A DNA stretch of 64,000 bases from Lichenicola cladoniae. GTDB lineage: Bacteria; Pseudomonadota; Alphaproteobacteria; Acetobacterales; Acetobacteraceae. Shown here piece after piece: positions 10,273 to 19,194 of the stretch. The number at the start of each line of letters is the position of its first letter. Within the stretch, counting starts at the first letter, position 1. Below the pieces are notes generated by a model. The model did no database searches. It was not told the DNA's origin and saw only the letters and a list, made by a program, of their open reading frames with translations. The stretch spans positions 1 through 64,000 of the forward strand of contig NZ_CP053712.1 of the NCBI RefSeq assembly GCF_013201075.1, in the 5' to 3' direction. Both the position numbers and the translations under genes were made by a program.

Positions 10273-10370
10273 CGATCCGGACCGAGCGTCCACGGGAGGA
10301 GTACGTCCATGGCCCTGGAACCTTTTCTGCAGCACCGCACCAAACACGATGACGTCCCGATGACCGTCGC

Positions 10371-11600
10371 ATGCTGAACTATGCCCTGATTGGCCTGGGA
10401 GGCGCGATCGGCAGTATCCTGCGTGCGTGGCTCGGGACCGTCATGGTCACCCTGACAGGCCCCACCTTCCCGTGGGGAACAATTCTCATCAATATCGTGG
10501 GCTCGTTCGTGATTGGCTTCTTCGGAACGCTGACCGCGACCGACGGCCGTTTCGCCGTGCCATTCGATATGCGTACGTTCGTCATGGTGGGTATCTGCGG
10601 CGGGTTCACCACCTTCTCTTCCTTCAGCCTGCAAACGCTCGAATTGGCACGCGATGGCCGTGCCGGGCAGGCGCTGGGTAATGTTGCGCTCTCGATGGTG
10701 CTTTGCCTGGCAAGTGTTGCCGCCGGCTACTCGCTGGCGCTGGCGATCCGCACCTCGCATCTGGCAGCAATCAGCGACGCGGCGCCGGGCACGATGAGCA
10801 GCAGCACACTTGTTGCGCTGCATCGGCCGGAATCGGTGCCGGGCATGCTCGCCGTTGCTGGGCAACTCATGGCAGCAGAGGGCGGTCGAACCACGGCACT
10901 CGTCATCGACGGACCCGTTCTAGCCGATCTGCAGCCAACCGAGGAGGTGCTGACTCGGGAACGCCAGCAGGCGATCTCAGATCAACGCCGCAACTGGGCG
11001 GTTGCAATGCGTGGAACCCTTGATCGCTGGGTGTTAAAAGAGCGCGCTGAAGGGCATGAAGCGCGCTGGATCGAAGTGCGTGGTGACGGTGCGCTGGCGG
11101 TTGCCGAGCATGGCCGCGGCGCTCACCTGCTGCTGTTGGAACAAAAGCGCGGCGATAAGACCGCGCGCGCCCGGATCCACGCGGCACTGGTCCGGTCCGG
11201 ACGTCCGGTGCTGCTGGTTCCAGCCGGAACGGCACCTCCTTTAGGCCACATCGTGGCCGTTGCCTGGCATGACGCTCGTGCCCGTGGGGCAATCCGGACC
11301 GCCCAGCCACTTTTGTCAAAGGCGGAGCGGGTGGTGGTGCTCCGTATCGGCGATGCGGCAGAGGATGCAGGTCTGGCGGAGGCGTTCGAAGGCCGGCCGT
11401 TCGAGGTCGTGACGGCACCAATCCCGCATGACGACGTCGGTGCGCAACTGGTATCGATGGCGCACGAAGCTGGTGCTGATCTGCTCGTCATGGGGAGTTA
11501 CAGCCACGGCAGCCTGCACGAAAAGCTTTTCGACGGCGCCACAGAAGGTGTGCTGCGAAGCGCTGATCTTCCCGTTCTCATGCAGCATCAGGACGCATGA
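10371..11600 (+). CDS. crcB: CrcB/Fluc fluoride channel fused to universal-stress domains
   Basis: Residues 1-127 are a complete Fluc/CrcB channel: four hydrophobic segments, LINIVGSFVIGF with the conserved Asn41, and GGFTTFSSFS with the pore phenylalanines. From about 145 to 409 the protein continues in frame as cytoplasmic UspA-like sequence, ending with VMGSYSHGSLHEKLFDG and ADLPVLMQ, which match the Usp nucleotide-binding end. Fluc channels act as dimers that export fluoride, so this fusion would place stress domains on the channel. The ATG at 10371 overlaps a 5-codon reading frame starting at 10360. It is preceded by the fluoride riboswitch and followed after 1 bp by another Usp gene. 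Confidence 0.88.
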   Translation: MLNYALIGLGGAIGSILRAWLGTVMVTLTGPTFPWGTILINIVGSFVIGFFGTLTATDGRFAVPFDMRTFVMVGICGGFTTFSSFSLQTLELARDGRAGQALGNVALSMVLCLASVAAGYSLALAIRTSHLAAISDAAPGTMSSSTLVALHRPESVPGMLAVAGQLMAAEGGRTTALVIDGPVLADLQPTEEVLTRERQQAISDQRRNWAVAMRGTLDRWVLKERAEGHEARWIEVRGDGALAVAEHGRGAHLLLLEQKRGDKTARARIHAALVRSGRPVLLVPAGTAPPLGHIVAVAWHDARARGAIRTAQPLLSKAERVVVLRIGDAAEDAGLAEAFEGRPFEVVTAPIPHDDVGAQLVSMAHEAGADLLVMGSYSHGSLHEKLFDGATEGVLRSADLPVLMQHQDA

Positions 11601-11601
11601 C

Positions 11602-12417
11602 ATGGACTACATCACGTGTATTCTGAACGATCCAGTAACCGCTCGATCGGTCTTGCGAACCGGTCGGCTCCTTTCTCAAAGGCTGCAGGACAGCCAGTTG
11701 CGCGTCCTGTGTCCGAGACCTGCTCGCGATCCGAACTTCATGCCAACCGAGGAAGTCATGACCGACGAGCGGCGCGAACGCTTCATCGGTCGCGAAGAAA
11801 CTCGCTTGAGAAAAATCAATAGGCTCTTTGAAGCGTGGAAGATCAATGATGCGAGAGCCGCCGTCTTTGAGGAAGTCGAGGGCGATGTAGCCGAGATCGT
11901 GGCTGCGGCGGCTCGTCAGGCGACCTTGGTTGTGGCCGGCGCCGCGTATGGAACAGAGCAGACAGACGCGGCGGCAACCATCGAGACAGTGCTGGCAGAA
12001 CGCGCCAGCGCAATTGTTGTGGTTCCCAAGGAACCACCCGTTTTGGTTGGGACGTGTCCGGGCATCGCCTGGAAGCGCAATGTTCAACTCAATGCGGCGA
12101 TCAGTAGCGCCTTGAAGCTTTTGCTCACTGCCGACCAGGTTCACCTGCTAATTGAGGCGGAAAAGGCCGAGGAGGATGCAAAGCTGCAGGATCTGGTCAT
12201 GACGCTGCAGCGGCACGCTGTTCCGGTGGAGATCCATCATGTTGAGCTTGGTGGTCGTCATGCTGGACAATACCTCATCCAAGAGGCGCACAGGGCCGGA
12301 TCGGATTTGCTGGTTATGGGAGCCCACACGCAGTCGTGGTTCAGGGACTTGCTGCTCGGAGGACGATCAAAGGATGTTCTGGCTCACCTGGACCTTCCGG
12401 TCCTGTTACATGGATGA
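11602..12417 (+). CDS. universal stress protein, tandem Usp domains
   Basis: A 271-residue cytoplasmic protein starting with MDYITCILND, 1 bp after the crcB-usp stop, so the two are translated from one message under the fluoride riboswitch. The C-terminal Usp fold ends with the ATP-site signature VMGAHTQSWFRDLLLGGRS and HLDLPVLLHG. The first half is a more diverged Usp unit (VVAGAAYG, AIVVVPKEPP). It has the same PTEEVMTDERRERFI-type linker as the preceding fusion (PTEEVLTRERQQAI), suggesting that the two genes arose by duplication. The fluoride-linked role is inferred from context. Confidence 0.85.
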   Translation: MDYITCILNDPVTARSVLRTGRLLSQRLQDSQLRVLCPRPARDPNFMPTEEVMTDERRERFIGREETRLRKINRLFEAWKINDARAAVFEEVEGDVAEIVAAAARQATLVVAGAAYGTEQTDAAATIETVLAERASAIVVVPKEPPVLVGTCPGIAWKRNVQLNAAISSALKLLLTADQVHLLIEAEKAEEDAKLQDLVMTLQRHAVPVEIHHVELGGRHAGQYLIQEAHRAGSDLLVMGAHTQSWFRDLLLGGRSKDVLAHLDLPVLLHG

Positions 12418-12526
12418 ACATACCGGTCCGTACGTTTCTCTTAATCCGCACGCACGTGGTCGAGACGAGCGGGATCGTGCTGGCTCTAGTTTAGCTGTAG
12501 AATCCTAGCAGGAGGTGAATCGAGCA

Positions 12527-12802
12527 ATGTTGAATTGGTTGGAACGATATCGGCAAGAACTTCGAACGAAGTCATACTGCGCATTATCTATTCAGGAAGC
12601 TGCAGAGATAAAAGCATTCTATCATTCGTCCGAATTTTCGGAATTACTAGGCGAGCAACCGTCTGCAGAGATTTATGCTCTACTAGATATGCTATTGTCG
12701 GAGAGGGTGCCGCCAGACACAATGAATGAGTATATTCTTAGGTATGTCCGTAAAGAAGCCGTCCTAAGGAACACTTTACCGTTTGGTCGAAAATTACAAT
12801 AA
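12527..12802 (+). CDS. small hypothetical protein
   Basis: A 91-residue soluble protein. The start is set by AGGAGG at 12510-12515, about 11 bp before the ATG; an in-frame GTG at 12515 overlaps that site and is not preferred. The sequence is helical and charged (LNWLERYRQELRTKSY, SIQEAAEIKAFYHS). I do not recognise a family. Base composition is visibly more AT-rich than that of the flanking genes, which suggests separate acquisition together with the next gene. Confidence 0.55.
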   Translation: MLNWLERYRQELRTKSYCALSIQEAAEIKAFYHSSEFSELLGEQPSAEIYALLDMLLSERVPPDTMNEYILRYVRKEAVLRNTLPFGRKLQ

Positions 12803-12937
12803 AACAAACATTTCGTAATTTACGGGTAAGGAATTAAATTCAACTTGCAGCTTGTGGTCTTCTTACAGAGGGTGCAAACATGGCATCACACCTAACCAAG
12901 CTTGTTTCTTCCAACAAGTTGAGGACGGAAAATAGCT

Positions 12938-13144
12938 ATGTCAAATTCTACATCGACGCTCGTTGAGCGGGTTCAGCACCGCGCCTATGAATTATGGGAA
13001 AAGGACGGGCAACCTGAAGACAAGTCAGAATATTTTTGGCTACAGGCTCAATTAGAGATTGGAATTGAAGATGCTGAAGCAGTTTCTATACAGCCTGTGA
13101 TGAAGCAATCAGAAAAGCTAGGGTCATCAAAACGGGCTTCCTGA
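12938..13144 (+). CDS. DUF2934 domain protein
   Basis: A 68-residue protein with the DUF2934 pattern RVQHRAYELWEKDGQPEDKSEYFW followed in the family by an acidic helix. These short proteins are common in rhizobia and other soil or plant-associated proteobacteria, often beside stress genes, and have no assigned activity. A 6-bp hairpin (CTTGTT, loop, AACAAG, 12901-12918) lies in the leader before the GAGGACGG ribosome site. Confidence 0.7.
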   Translation: MSNSTSTLVERVQHRAYELWEKDGQPEDKSEYFWLQAQLEIGIEDAEAVSIQPVMKQSEKLGSSKRAS

Positions 13145-13233
13145 AATCTGCTCAGCAGGCCGGACCTTTTCGTAAAATGTTGGGAACTTAGCCGCCATTA
13201 TTTACTATGGTGGTCAGCGGGCTAAGGCTCTGC

Positions 13234-13896
13234 TCAACAATTACCGCATCGGCCTGATGGCCTTGGTCTGATGGTGTAGTTCCACTCAGGATGCCAGGTG
13301 TCGGTGGCGATGTTGAGTGTCGCCATCTCCTCGTCGGAAACGCGGATCGCCTTGGGGTAGATGTTCTCATCCAGCTCGCAGCGGACCGTTAGCCCGGTCT
13401 TGGTTGTTGTGGCAGCAATGAGATCGACGACGGCGAGGCGACTGACAGCGGCTTGCCGCGCCAGGTCTGGGTGATGTGGCAAAACATGCGGTGCTCGATC
13501 TTGTTCCACTTCGATGTCCCGGGCGGATAATGGCACACCTGCAAGCTCAGCCCGGTCTGGTCGGCCAGCTTTTGCAACTCGAGCTTCCACAACCGTACTC
13601 GCGATCCATTCGAACCGCCGCCGTCGGCGGTGATCAGCAGTTGCCGCGCATTCTGATAGCGGTCGCGGCCGACAACATCATACCAGCGACGGATCGTGTT
13701 GACGGCGAACGCCGCCGTGTCGTGGTCGATCCCGACGCTGACCCAGCCGGCGTTGGCTGCGACATCGTAGATCCCGTATGGCGCGACCTTGCCGAGATCT
13801 TTGTCGACCAAATCATTCACGTTGACGGTATCTAGACATCCCTTGGCACGGTAGTCGCTGCCGGCGTTCTTGTATTCGCCGATCAGCTCTTTTTTC
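13234..13896 (-). pseudogene. ISAzo13-family transposase fragment
   Basis: The frame opens at the IS6 border (ELIGEYKNAGSDYRAKGC) and continues through GIYDVAANAGWVSVGIDHDT, LLITADGGGSNGSRV and CHYPPGTSKWNKIEHRMF, which are diagnostic of ISAzo13 transposases. Around 13440 the frame shifts; the tail (VVDLIAATTTKTGLTVRCELD, HPEWNYTIRP) lies in a second minus-strand frame. The N-terminal part has been lost at the junction with the IS6 element. It cannot encode a functional enzyme. Confidence 0.85.
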
Positions 13897-14694
13897 GGTT
13901 CTGTTGCAAAGTTTCGTCGTGTCTGAGTATGGGCTGGGACTTTGGTTTTTCTATCCTGCGAGGGAGTAGAACTGCTGCGCTGGACGCAGCTTCGCTGTCG
14001 AACGTAACTGACCCTTGCGGATCATGTGCATGATCTCGAGGCCGGCAATGGTGGTCGCCGCTGACCAGAAATTCTTGAAGCCGAGCATTGGCCGGGTGAT
14101 CCGTTTGATCGCCCGGTGGTCCTGCTCGACGAGGTTGTTGAGATACTTGACTTGGCGCATTTTGATCCCGGCGTCATGCTCGGTGTTGTAGCTGTCAACC
14201 GCCGCGGTGTTGGCGCCGCTCTTGTCGATGGTGATCGTGCGGGGAGCCCTATGTCGGGTGATAGCCTTGCAGAGGAAACGCAGCGCCGCCTTGCGATCGC
14301 GCTTGGCGGTCAACAGGAAGTCCACTGTGGCACCCGCCTTGTCGACTGCACGATACAGATACTTCCACACGCCCTTGATCCGTATGTAGGTCTCATCCAT
14401 CCGCCAACTGCCGCCGATCGGACGTTTGCGGGCCACGAAGGCCTTCTCCAGCAACGGCACATACCTGAGCACCCAGCGATGCAGCGTCGTGTGGTCGACC
14501 TCCACGCCACGCTCCCCCATCATCTCTTCAACCTGGCGGTAGCTCAACGGATACGCCACGTACCAGCGAACACCCCACAAGATGATGTCGCGCTCGAAGT
14601 GGCTGCCTTTGAACGCAATCGACATCGTCTCCAGATCCATAACCGTTGCCGTTAGCCATCACGCACCGGTCGATCGAAACTTTGCAACAGAACC
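13897..14694 (-). mobile_element. IS6-family element, copy A (798 bp)
   Basis: Bounded by GGTTCTGTTGCAAAGTTTCG at the low end and its inverted counterpart ending CAGAACC at 14694. The flanking 8 bp differ (CTTTTTTC and TCAACGAG), so this copy is not in its original pair of flanks. The right flank, reverse-complemented (CTCGTTGA), equals the downstream flank of copy C at 44212-44219. Confidence 0.93.
13951..14640 (-). CDS. IS6-family transposase, copy A
   Basis: A 229-residue DDE transposase without the long N-terminal zinc domain. The catalytic regions are visible: MDETYIRIKGVWKYLYRAVD (first Asp), ITIDKSGANTAA (second Asp) and NLVEQDHRAIKR (Glu). The C-terminus is RPAQQFYSLAG. It differs from the copy B protein by only isolated residues and shares AGLEIMHM with copy C, where copy B has AGIEIMHM. 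IS6 elements move by cointegrate formation and drive deletions and inversions. Confidence 0.93.
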   Translation of the reverse strand: MDLETMSIAFKGSHFERDIILWGVRWYVAYPLSYRQVEEMMGERGVEVDHTTLHRWVLRYVPLLEKAFVARKRPIGGSWRMDETYIRIKGVWKYLYRAVDKAGATVDFLLTAKRDRKAALRFLCKAITRHRAPRTITIDKSGANTAAVDSYNTEHDAGIKMRQVKYLNNLVEQDHRAIKRITRPMLGFKNFWSAATTIAGLEIMHMIRKGQLRSTAKLRPAQQFYSLAG

Positions 14695-14895
14695 TCAACG
14701 AGCGCAGCAGCGGCGTGCTGAACCGGACCTGCCTGCCCAGCGACATCATCGCCTTCGTGGTGTTCTGCCGGTTGCGCTACCGGCTGACGCTGCGTGGGAT
14801 CGAGGTCAGCTACGAGGCCGTTCGTGACTGGGAGGCCAAGCTGCTGCCGGTCATGGGCGACGAGCTGCGCAAACGCCGCCGCGGCACCGGACGTC
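14695..14895 (+). pseudogene. zinc-ribbon IS6-type transposase, 3' half separated by inversion
   Basis: Starts at NERSSGVLNRTCLPSDIIAF directly at the IS6 border and runs through RLRYRLTLRGIEVSYEAVRDW and DELRKRRRGTG before similarity is lost. Its missing N-terminal 36 codons are found on the minus strand at 44212-44319, next to IS6 copy C, and join in frame at the shared 8-bp target site. The next 270 bp (14896-15162) hold nothing else I can identify. Confidence 0.8.
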
Positions 14896-15162
14896 AGTGG
14901 GTCGTCGATCGTCTCGGGCTGACGGAGTGGGACGACAAATGCTATCGCTCATGTCGGCGTATCGCTCCCTCGGTAGGTTTAGGCAGGCTTTTACCCGCCT
15001 CGATACGCCGCCTTGCTCAGTCCGCCATCACCTAGTTTCGCCCATAGCTCCAGCCTAGAAACCCTGGTGCCGATCAGCGATGATCCCTACCATCAGGCTA
15101 CCCGCCCTGGCAGTCTGACGAGCAGCCCAGCCCGCTCAACTGAAGCCTCTAAGGAGTATTTT

Positions 15163-15540
15163 ATGAACGGCGTCGATACGGATACGGGTAAGACCGCAAG
15201 GCCACACGCGCACTTCGATGCTCCGCATGAGGTGGTCGTCGATCCTGAGCTTTCGAAGGAGCAGAAGATAGAAGCTCTTGATAGTTTGGAGCAGGATGCC
15301 CGCCAACTCGCTATTGCTTCGTCAGAAGGTATGTCAGGTGGTGAGGCGACCGGACTACAGGAAGTGCGCCATGCAAGAGATGTATTGGAGATGCCGCCAC
15401 TCTCTATAGCCTATGAAGTGGTATTGCAGGACTTGCATCTTAGACTGACGGACATTGGGCAGGACGAAATGAAGACAGTGCTCCGACAAACCATCGCTGC
15501 CCTAAAGGCCATAAGCACGACCGGCCAATCGAGCACCTGA
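15163..15540 (+). CDS. conserved hypothetical protein
   Basis: A 125-residue soluble protein; the ATG at 15163 follows an AAGGAG site by 7 bp, so the longer upstream frame is rejected. The motif VVVDPELSKEQKIEALDSLEQDARQLAIAS...EGMSGGE resembles a family of short proteins common in rhizobia and related alphaproteobacteria with no known activity. It sits between transposase relics and has no clear operon partner. The 250 bp after it (15541-15792) hold no gene I can support. Confidence 0.6.
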   Translation: MNGVDTDTGKTARPHAHFDAPHEVVVDPELSKEQKIEALDSLEQDARQLAIASSEGMSGGEATGLQEVRHARDVLEMPPLSIAYEVVLQDLHLRLTDIGQDEMKTVLRQTIAALKAISTTGQSST

Positions 15541-15792
15541 TCGATGTTGAGTGAGATCGTGCCGCGGCAAGCTTGGGGAGTGCAAGCAAGCATCCTACCT
15601 CTACGCTCTCGCATCTGTAGCTGCCCGGCGCCGCATCCCCGTGACGCCTGATCAAACTCGATCCAGGTGGCTGGCGGGAGATCTCAGGAGGCAGCCTGCA
15701 GCCTATTGCTCCGCGCCTTCGATAAGCTCGTGACCATTGCCGGATCGGCCACCAGCCCGATCGCCGTCCGTGCTCGCCACTTGGCGATAAAG

Positions 15793-16590
15793 GGTTCTGT
15801 CGCAATTTTGCGTCTTGGCCGCCTCGTGTACATGGGAGGGCGCGGTTTGGGACGAGACGATGGCGATTGACTTCAAGGGTAGTCACTTCGAGCGGGATAT
15901 CGTCCTATGGGGTGTGCGGTGGTATGTGGCGTATCCGATCAGCTACCGCCAGCTCGAGGAGATGATGGGTGAGCGGGGCGTTAAGGTCGATCATTCCACG
16001 CTGAACCGCTGAATCGTGCGCTACGTGCCGTTGCTGGAGAAGGTGTTTGTGTCGCGCAAGCGTCCGGTTGGCGGCAGCTGGAGGCTCGACGAAACCTACG
16101 TGCGGGTCAAGGGCGCGTGGAAGTATCTCTATCGGGCGGTCGACAAAGCCGGTGCCACCGTGGACTTCCTGCTGACGGCCAAGCGGGATCGTAAGGCGGC
16201 GCTGCGCTTCCTGCGTAAGGCGGCCGGGCATCACGGCATTCCTGAGAAGATCACCATCGACAAGAGCGGCGCCAACACAGCTGCGATCGCGAGCTACAAT
16301 GTCGAGCATGACGCGGAGATCGAGACCCGACAGGTCAAGTATCTCAACAACATCGTCGAACAGGATCACCGGGCAGTCAAACGATTGACCCGACCGATGC
16401 TGGGGTTCAAGTCGTTCTGGTCCGCGGCGGTAACTGTCGCCGGCATCGAGATCATGCACATGATCCGCAAAGGATCAGTTGCGCTCAACAGGAAAGTTGC
16501 GTCCAGCACAGCAGTTTTACTCCCTGGCCAGCTAGGCCAAACCACTCTCTCAAGGAAAACTCAACCACTCCGGGAATTTGCGACAGAATC
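15793..16590 (+). mobile_element. IS6-family element, copy D (798 bp, inactive)
   Basis: Starts GGTTCTGTCGCAATTTTGCG and ends TTTGCGACAGAATC, giving the same 798-bp length as copies A-C but with a distinct terminal sequence (TGTCGCA instead of TGTTGCA). The flanking octamers (CGATAAAG, TCAACGCT) do not match, so there is no target duplication. Confidence 0.85.
15860..16520 (+). pseudogene. IS6-family transposase with a stop and a frameshift
   Basis: The N-terminal part (MAIDFKGSHFERDIVLWGVR) ends at TGA 16010-16012 after TLNR; the sister copy at 40050 has TGG (Trp) there. The frame then stays open through the DDE motifs (LDETYVRVKG, ITIDKSGANTAA, NIVEQDHRAVKR). A one-base insertion near 16470 (RKGS instead of RKGQL) throws the C-terminus out of frame. 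Both lesions disable the enzyme. Confidence 0.88.
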
Positions 16591-16740
16591 TCAACGCTAC
16601 CCTGTGGCATTCCAGACTCACCCAGCTAAGATGAGAGCGTTGAACAGCCCTGGAAGAGCAGCAGAGGCAGCAGCTACAGCGCTTGCTAGCTTGGTCTTCT
16701 ACATGTCATGCGTCGAGAGCAATCTTAGAGTGCTCTCGGC

Positions 16741-17994
16741 ATGACACCACTTGGCTTGTTCGGCGCCCTGCTGACGCTCTCCTCCGTCTTCGGAGTGATT
16801 AACAACCGCACGCTACGGCTGCCACCGTCCATCGGGGTACTGGCTATCGCACTGCTGGTCTCGCTAGTGATCCTGGCGGTCAACCCGTTCATCCCTGGAA
16901 TAGACCTACAGGCGGTGTTGCAAGAGTTGCTTGGCAAGATCAACTTCTCGCAGGCTCTGCTCAACGGTGCCCTCTCCTTCCTCCTCTTTGCTGGGGCGCT
17001 TCAGGTCAACCTGGGGCAACTTTGGGCTCGCAAGATCACTGTCCTTGCACTGGCACTGGTTGGCACAGTATTGGCCGTGGCAGTGTTCGGTGGCGCCATG
17101 TGGTTTGTATTCCCCCTAAGCGGGGTGTCGGTGCCCTTGATCTGGTGCGTTGTGCTCGGCTCCATCCTTGCGCCAACTGATCCCGTTTCGGTGGTGGCGA
17201 TGTTACGTAGGATTGGGCTGCCAGAAGCGATTCAGGCGGTATTCGCGGGCGAGAGCCTCTTCAACGACGGGATTGCCGTCGTGATCTCAAGCGTGGCACT
17301 AGAGATCGCTACTCATGGATCGGCTATCAGCGGAATAGGAATTATCACCACCTTTCTCCAGCAGGCATTGGGTGGAGGTGCTGTGGGGCTCGGCTGTGGT
17401 TGGCTAGCGGTACAGCTCATGCGATCGGTGGATGACAGCCATCTAGAACTCATCATCTCCTTGGCTTTGGCAGCAGGAACTTTCAGCTTAACCAACAGCT
17501 TCGGCATGTCCGGACCCATAGCGGTAGTCGTAGCAGGGCTGAGCCTCGGTAGCAGGAGGAGCCGTAAGGCGCTCACCCACGACGGTCGGCGGGAACTGAT
17601 GATCTTCTGGTCGCTCATGGATGAGGTATTGAATACGCTGCTTTTCCTACTGATTGGGTTCGAGGTAGTGGCGATCGCCTTCCAGCAGTTCCACTTGATC
17701 GCCGTTCTGATCGCCATTCCATTATCTGTCGCGGCGCGAGGAATTAGCGTGTTCCTGGCGACGATGCTGGCTCGCTTGCGGGGACACAGCCGAGGCGACG
17801 TTCTGGCCGTGCTGACTTGGGGAGGCCTGCGCGGTGGCATCTCAGTATCGCTAGCGCTTAGCCTACCGGACAACGAGATCCGTCCCGCCCTCTTGGCTGT
17901 CTGTTATAGCGTGGTTGTCTACACCATCATCGTCCAAGGCCTGACAATGGAGCGTGTCGCCCGTTACTTCTATCCTGATGCTACTGCAAGATAG
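16741..17994 (+). CDS. CPA1-type Na+(K+)/H+ antiporter
   Basis: A 417-residue inner-membrane protein with about 12 hydrophobic segments. CPA1 (NhaP-like) signatures are clear: ILAPTDPVSVVAMLRRIGLP, FAGESLFNDGIAVVI with the ion-binding ND pair, and TWGGLRGGISVSLALSLP near the end. It exchanges cytoplasmic monovalent cations for protons, serving pH and salt homeostasis. It has no large C-terminal cytosolic regulatory domain. It starts 150 bp after an IS6 relic and is monocistronic; the first codons (MTPLGLFGALL) go straight into the first membrane segment. Which ion it carries is not readable from sequence. Confidence 0.88.
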   Translation: MTPLGLFGALLTLSSVFGVINNRTLRLPPSIGVLAIALLVSLVILAVNPFIPGIDLQAVLQELLGKINFSQALLNGALSFLLFAGALQVNLGQLWARKITVLALALVGTVLAVAVFGGAMWFVFPLSGVSVPLIWCVVLGSILAPTDPVSVVAMLRRIGLPEAIQAVFAGESLFNDGIAVVISSVALEIATHGSAISGIGIITTFLQQALGGGAVGLGCGWLAVQLMRSVDDSHLELIISLALAAGTFSLTNSFGMSGPIAVVVAGLSLGSRRSRKALTHDGRRELMIFWSLMDEVLNTLLFLLIGFEVVAIAFQQFHLIAVLIAIPLSVAARGISVFLATMLARLRGHSRGDVLAVLTWGGLRGGISVSLALSLPDNEIRPALLAVCYSVVVYTIIVQGLTMERVARYFYPDATAR

Positions 17995-18046
17995 TAAAAC
18001 GTGGTCACCATCCGGAACACGCTTCAGATGGTGTGGAGGTAGTAGG

Positions 18047-18093
18047 TATCTCTCCGCCGAGAGCCGCCTGGGCGGTAACCTATCGCCACTTTA
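18047..18093 (+). repeat. left-end-like remnant of an IS66 element
   Basis: This stretch (GTATCTCTCCGCCGAGAGCC..., then CGCCTGGGCGG) resembles the left end of the intact IS66 element at 19688 (GTATCCCTCCGCTGAAGGCC...) over about 47 bp. It stops at the IS630 border. It is best read as the end of a second, lost IS66 copy. Confidence 0.55.
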
Positions 18094-19194
18094 CTCAGCA
18101 GTCGGTGATATAAGCTACACTTGCCACTCTGAAGAATGAGCGCACCAGCTTGGGCATACGTTTGAGTTTGGCAAGCTGACCCTCGATCTTCTCGCCCAAG
18201 CTATCGCCCTTCCGCAATGGTGTTCTGGCTACACCGGTACGCTTGATGTGGCTCCACACGAGCTCGTCCGGGTTAAGATCGGGAGCGTAGCCGGGAAGAA
18301 AGTGAAGCGTCAGCATCCCGTTGGTTGATTGGATGTAGGCGTTCACGAGCTTTGTCTTGTGGGCTGGAAGACCATCGACTACGAGATGAACGGGCTTGCG
18401 GCGGTTACGCATCATCATCTTCAGTAGGACGATAAACAGCTCCGCGTTGAGGCCGCCCTGGTAGGTGCAATACCAGAACGCACCGCGAGCGTTGACGGCT
18501 GATGCCGCGCTGATCGACTGCCGTTGACCCGGGCGCTCGACAACCGGTGTTTGTCCCTTCTTGCCCCAGGTCTTCCCATGCACCGTATCGGCACGGAACC
18601 CCGATTCGTCCCAGAAGTAGATCTCGCCGCCCTCGCTTTTTGCTCTACTGGCAATAGAAGGAAACGTATCACGCTGCCACGTCTGGATGGCTTCAGGGTC
18701 GCGTTGATAAGCCCTCTGCAACGGCTTCTGCGGCGTGAGCTCCAGCCTCGCCAGTAGGGTGCCGACTGCCGTCAAGCCAATTTTGATGCCGAACTTCTCC
18801 TCGATCAAAGCGGAGATCATGGAGCGCGTCCAAAGACCGAAATCCAGACCATACTGACGAGGATCTTTCCCATTGACCCAAAGGAACACCTGCTGCTCCT
18901 GACTTGGCGTCAGACTGCGCGGCGGGCCCAGAGACTTTGTCGAATGCAGCGCCTCATCTCCCAGTTCAGGCGTTGACGCTGCTCTGAGCCATTTGTAGAT
19001 CGTGGTCCGGCAGAAGCCATACGACGCTACGACAGAGGACGGCCGTTCACCGTCGCGAACGCGTTCAACTGCCATCAGCCGTATGGCTTCCAGCGTCCCA
19101 TGATCAAAAGTTCGGCCATCTCTCTTCATGCCTGACCGTATCAAATGGCAGATACTAGTACAAGGGATTGTAGCCTATGTCACCGACTTGTGAG
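18094..19194 (-). mobile_element. IS630-family element with TA target duplication
   Basis: Terminal repeats read CTCAGCAGTCGGTGATATAA on the left and, reverse-complemented, CTCACAAGTCGGTGACATAG on the right, each flanked by TA (18092-18093 and 19195-19196), as expected for IS630/Tc1-type insertion. On the right it interrupts an IS3-family element. Confidence 0.85.
18095..19144 (-). CDS. IS630-family transposase
   Basis: A complete 349-residue frame. The N-terminal helix-turn-helix part contains RPSSVVASYGFCRTTIYKWL. The DDE catalytic part shows IYFWDESGFRADTVHG (Asp-Glu region), HLVVDGLPAHKTKLV and LHFLPGYAPDLNPDELVWSHIKR (third acidic residue). The stop lies inside the terminal repeat. With paired ends and TA flanks the element looks potentially active. 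Confidence 0.9.
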   Translation of the reverse strand: MIRSGMKRDGRTFDHGTLEAIRLMAVERVRDGERPSSVVASYGFCRTTIYKWLRAASTPELGDEALHSTKSLGPPRSLTPSQEQQVFLWVNGKDPRQYGLDFGLWTRSMISALIEEKFGIKIGLTAVGTLLARLELTPQKPLQRAYQRDPEAIQTWQRDTFPSIASRAKSEGGEIYFWDESGFRADTVHGKTWGKKGQTPVVERPGQRQSISAASAVNARGAFWYCTYQGGLNAELFIVLLKMMMRNRRKPVHLVVDGLPAHKTKLVNAYIQSTNGMLTLHFLPGYAPDLNPDELVWSHIKRTGVARTPLRKGDSLGEKIEGQLAKLKRMPKLVRSFFRVASVAYITDC

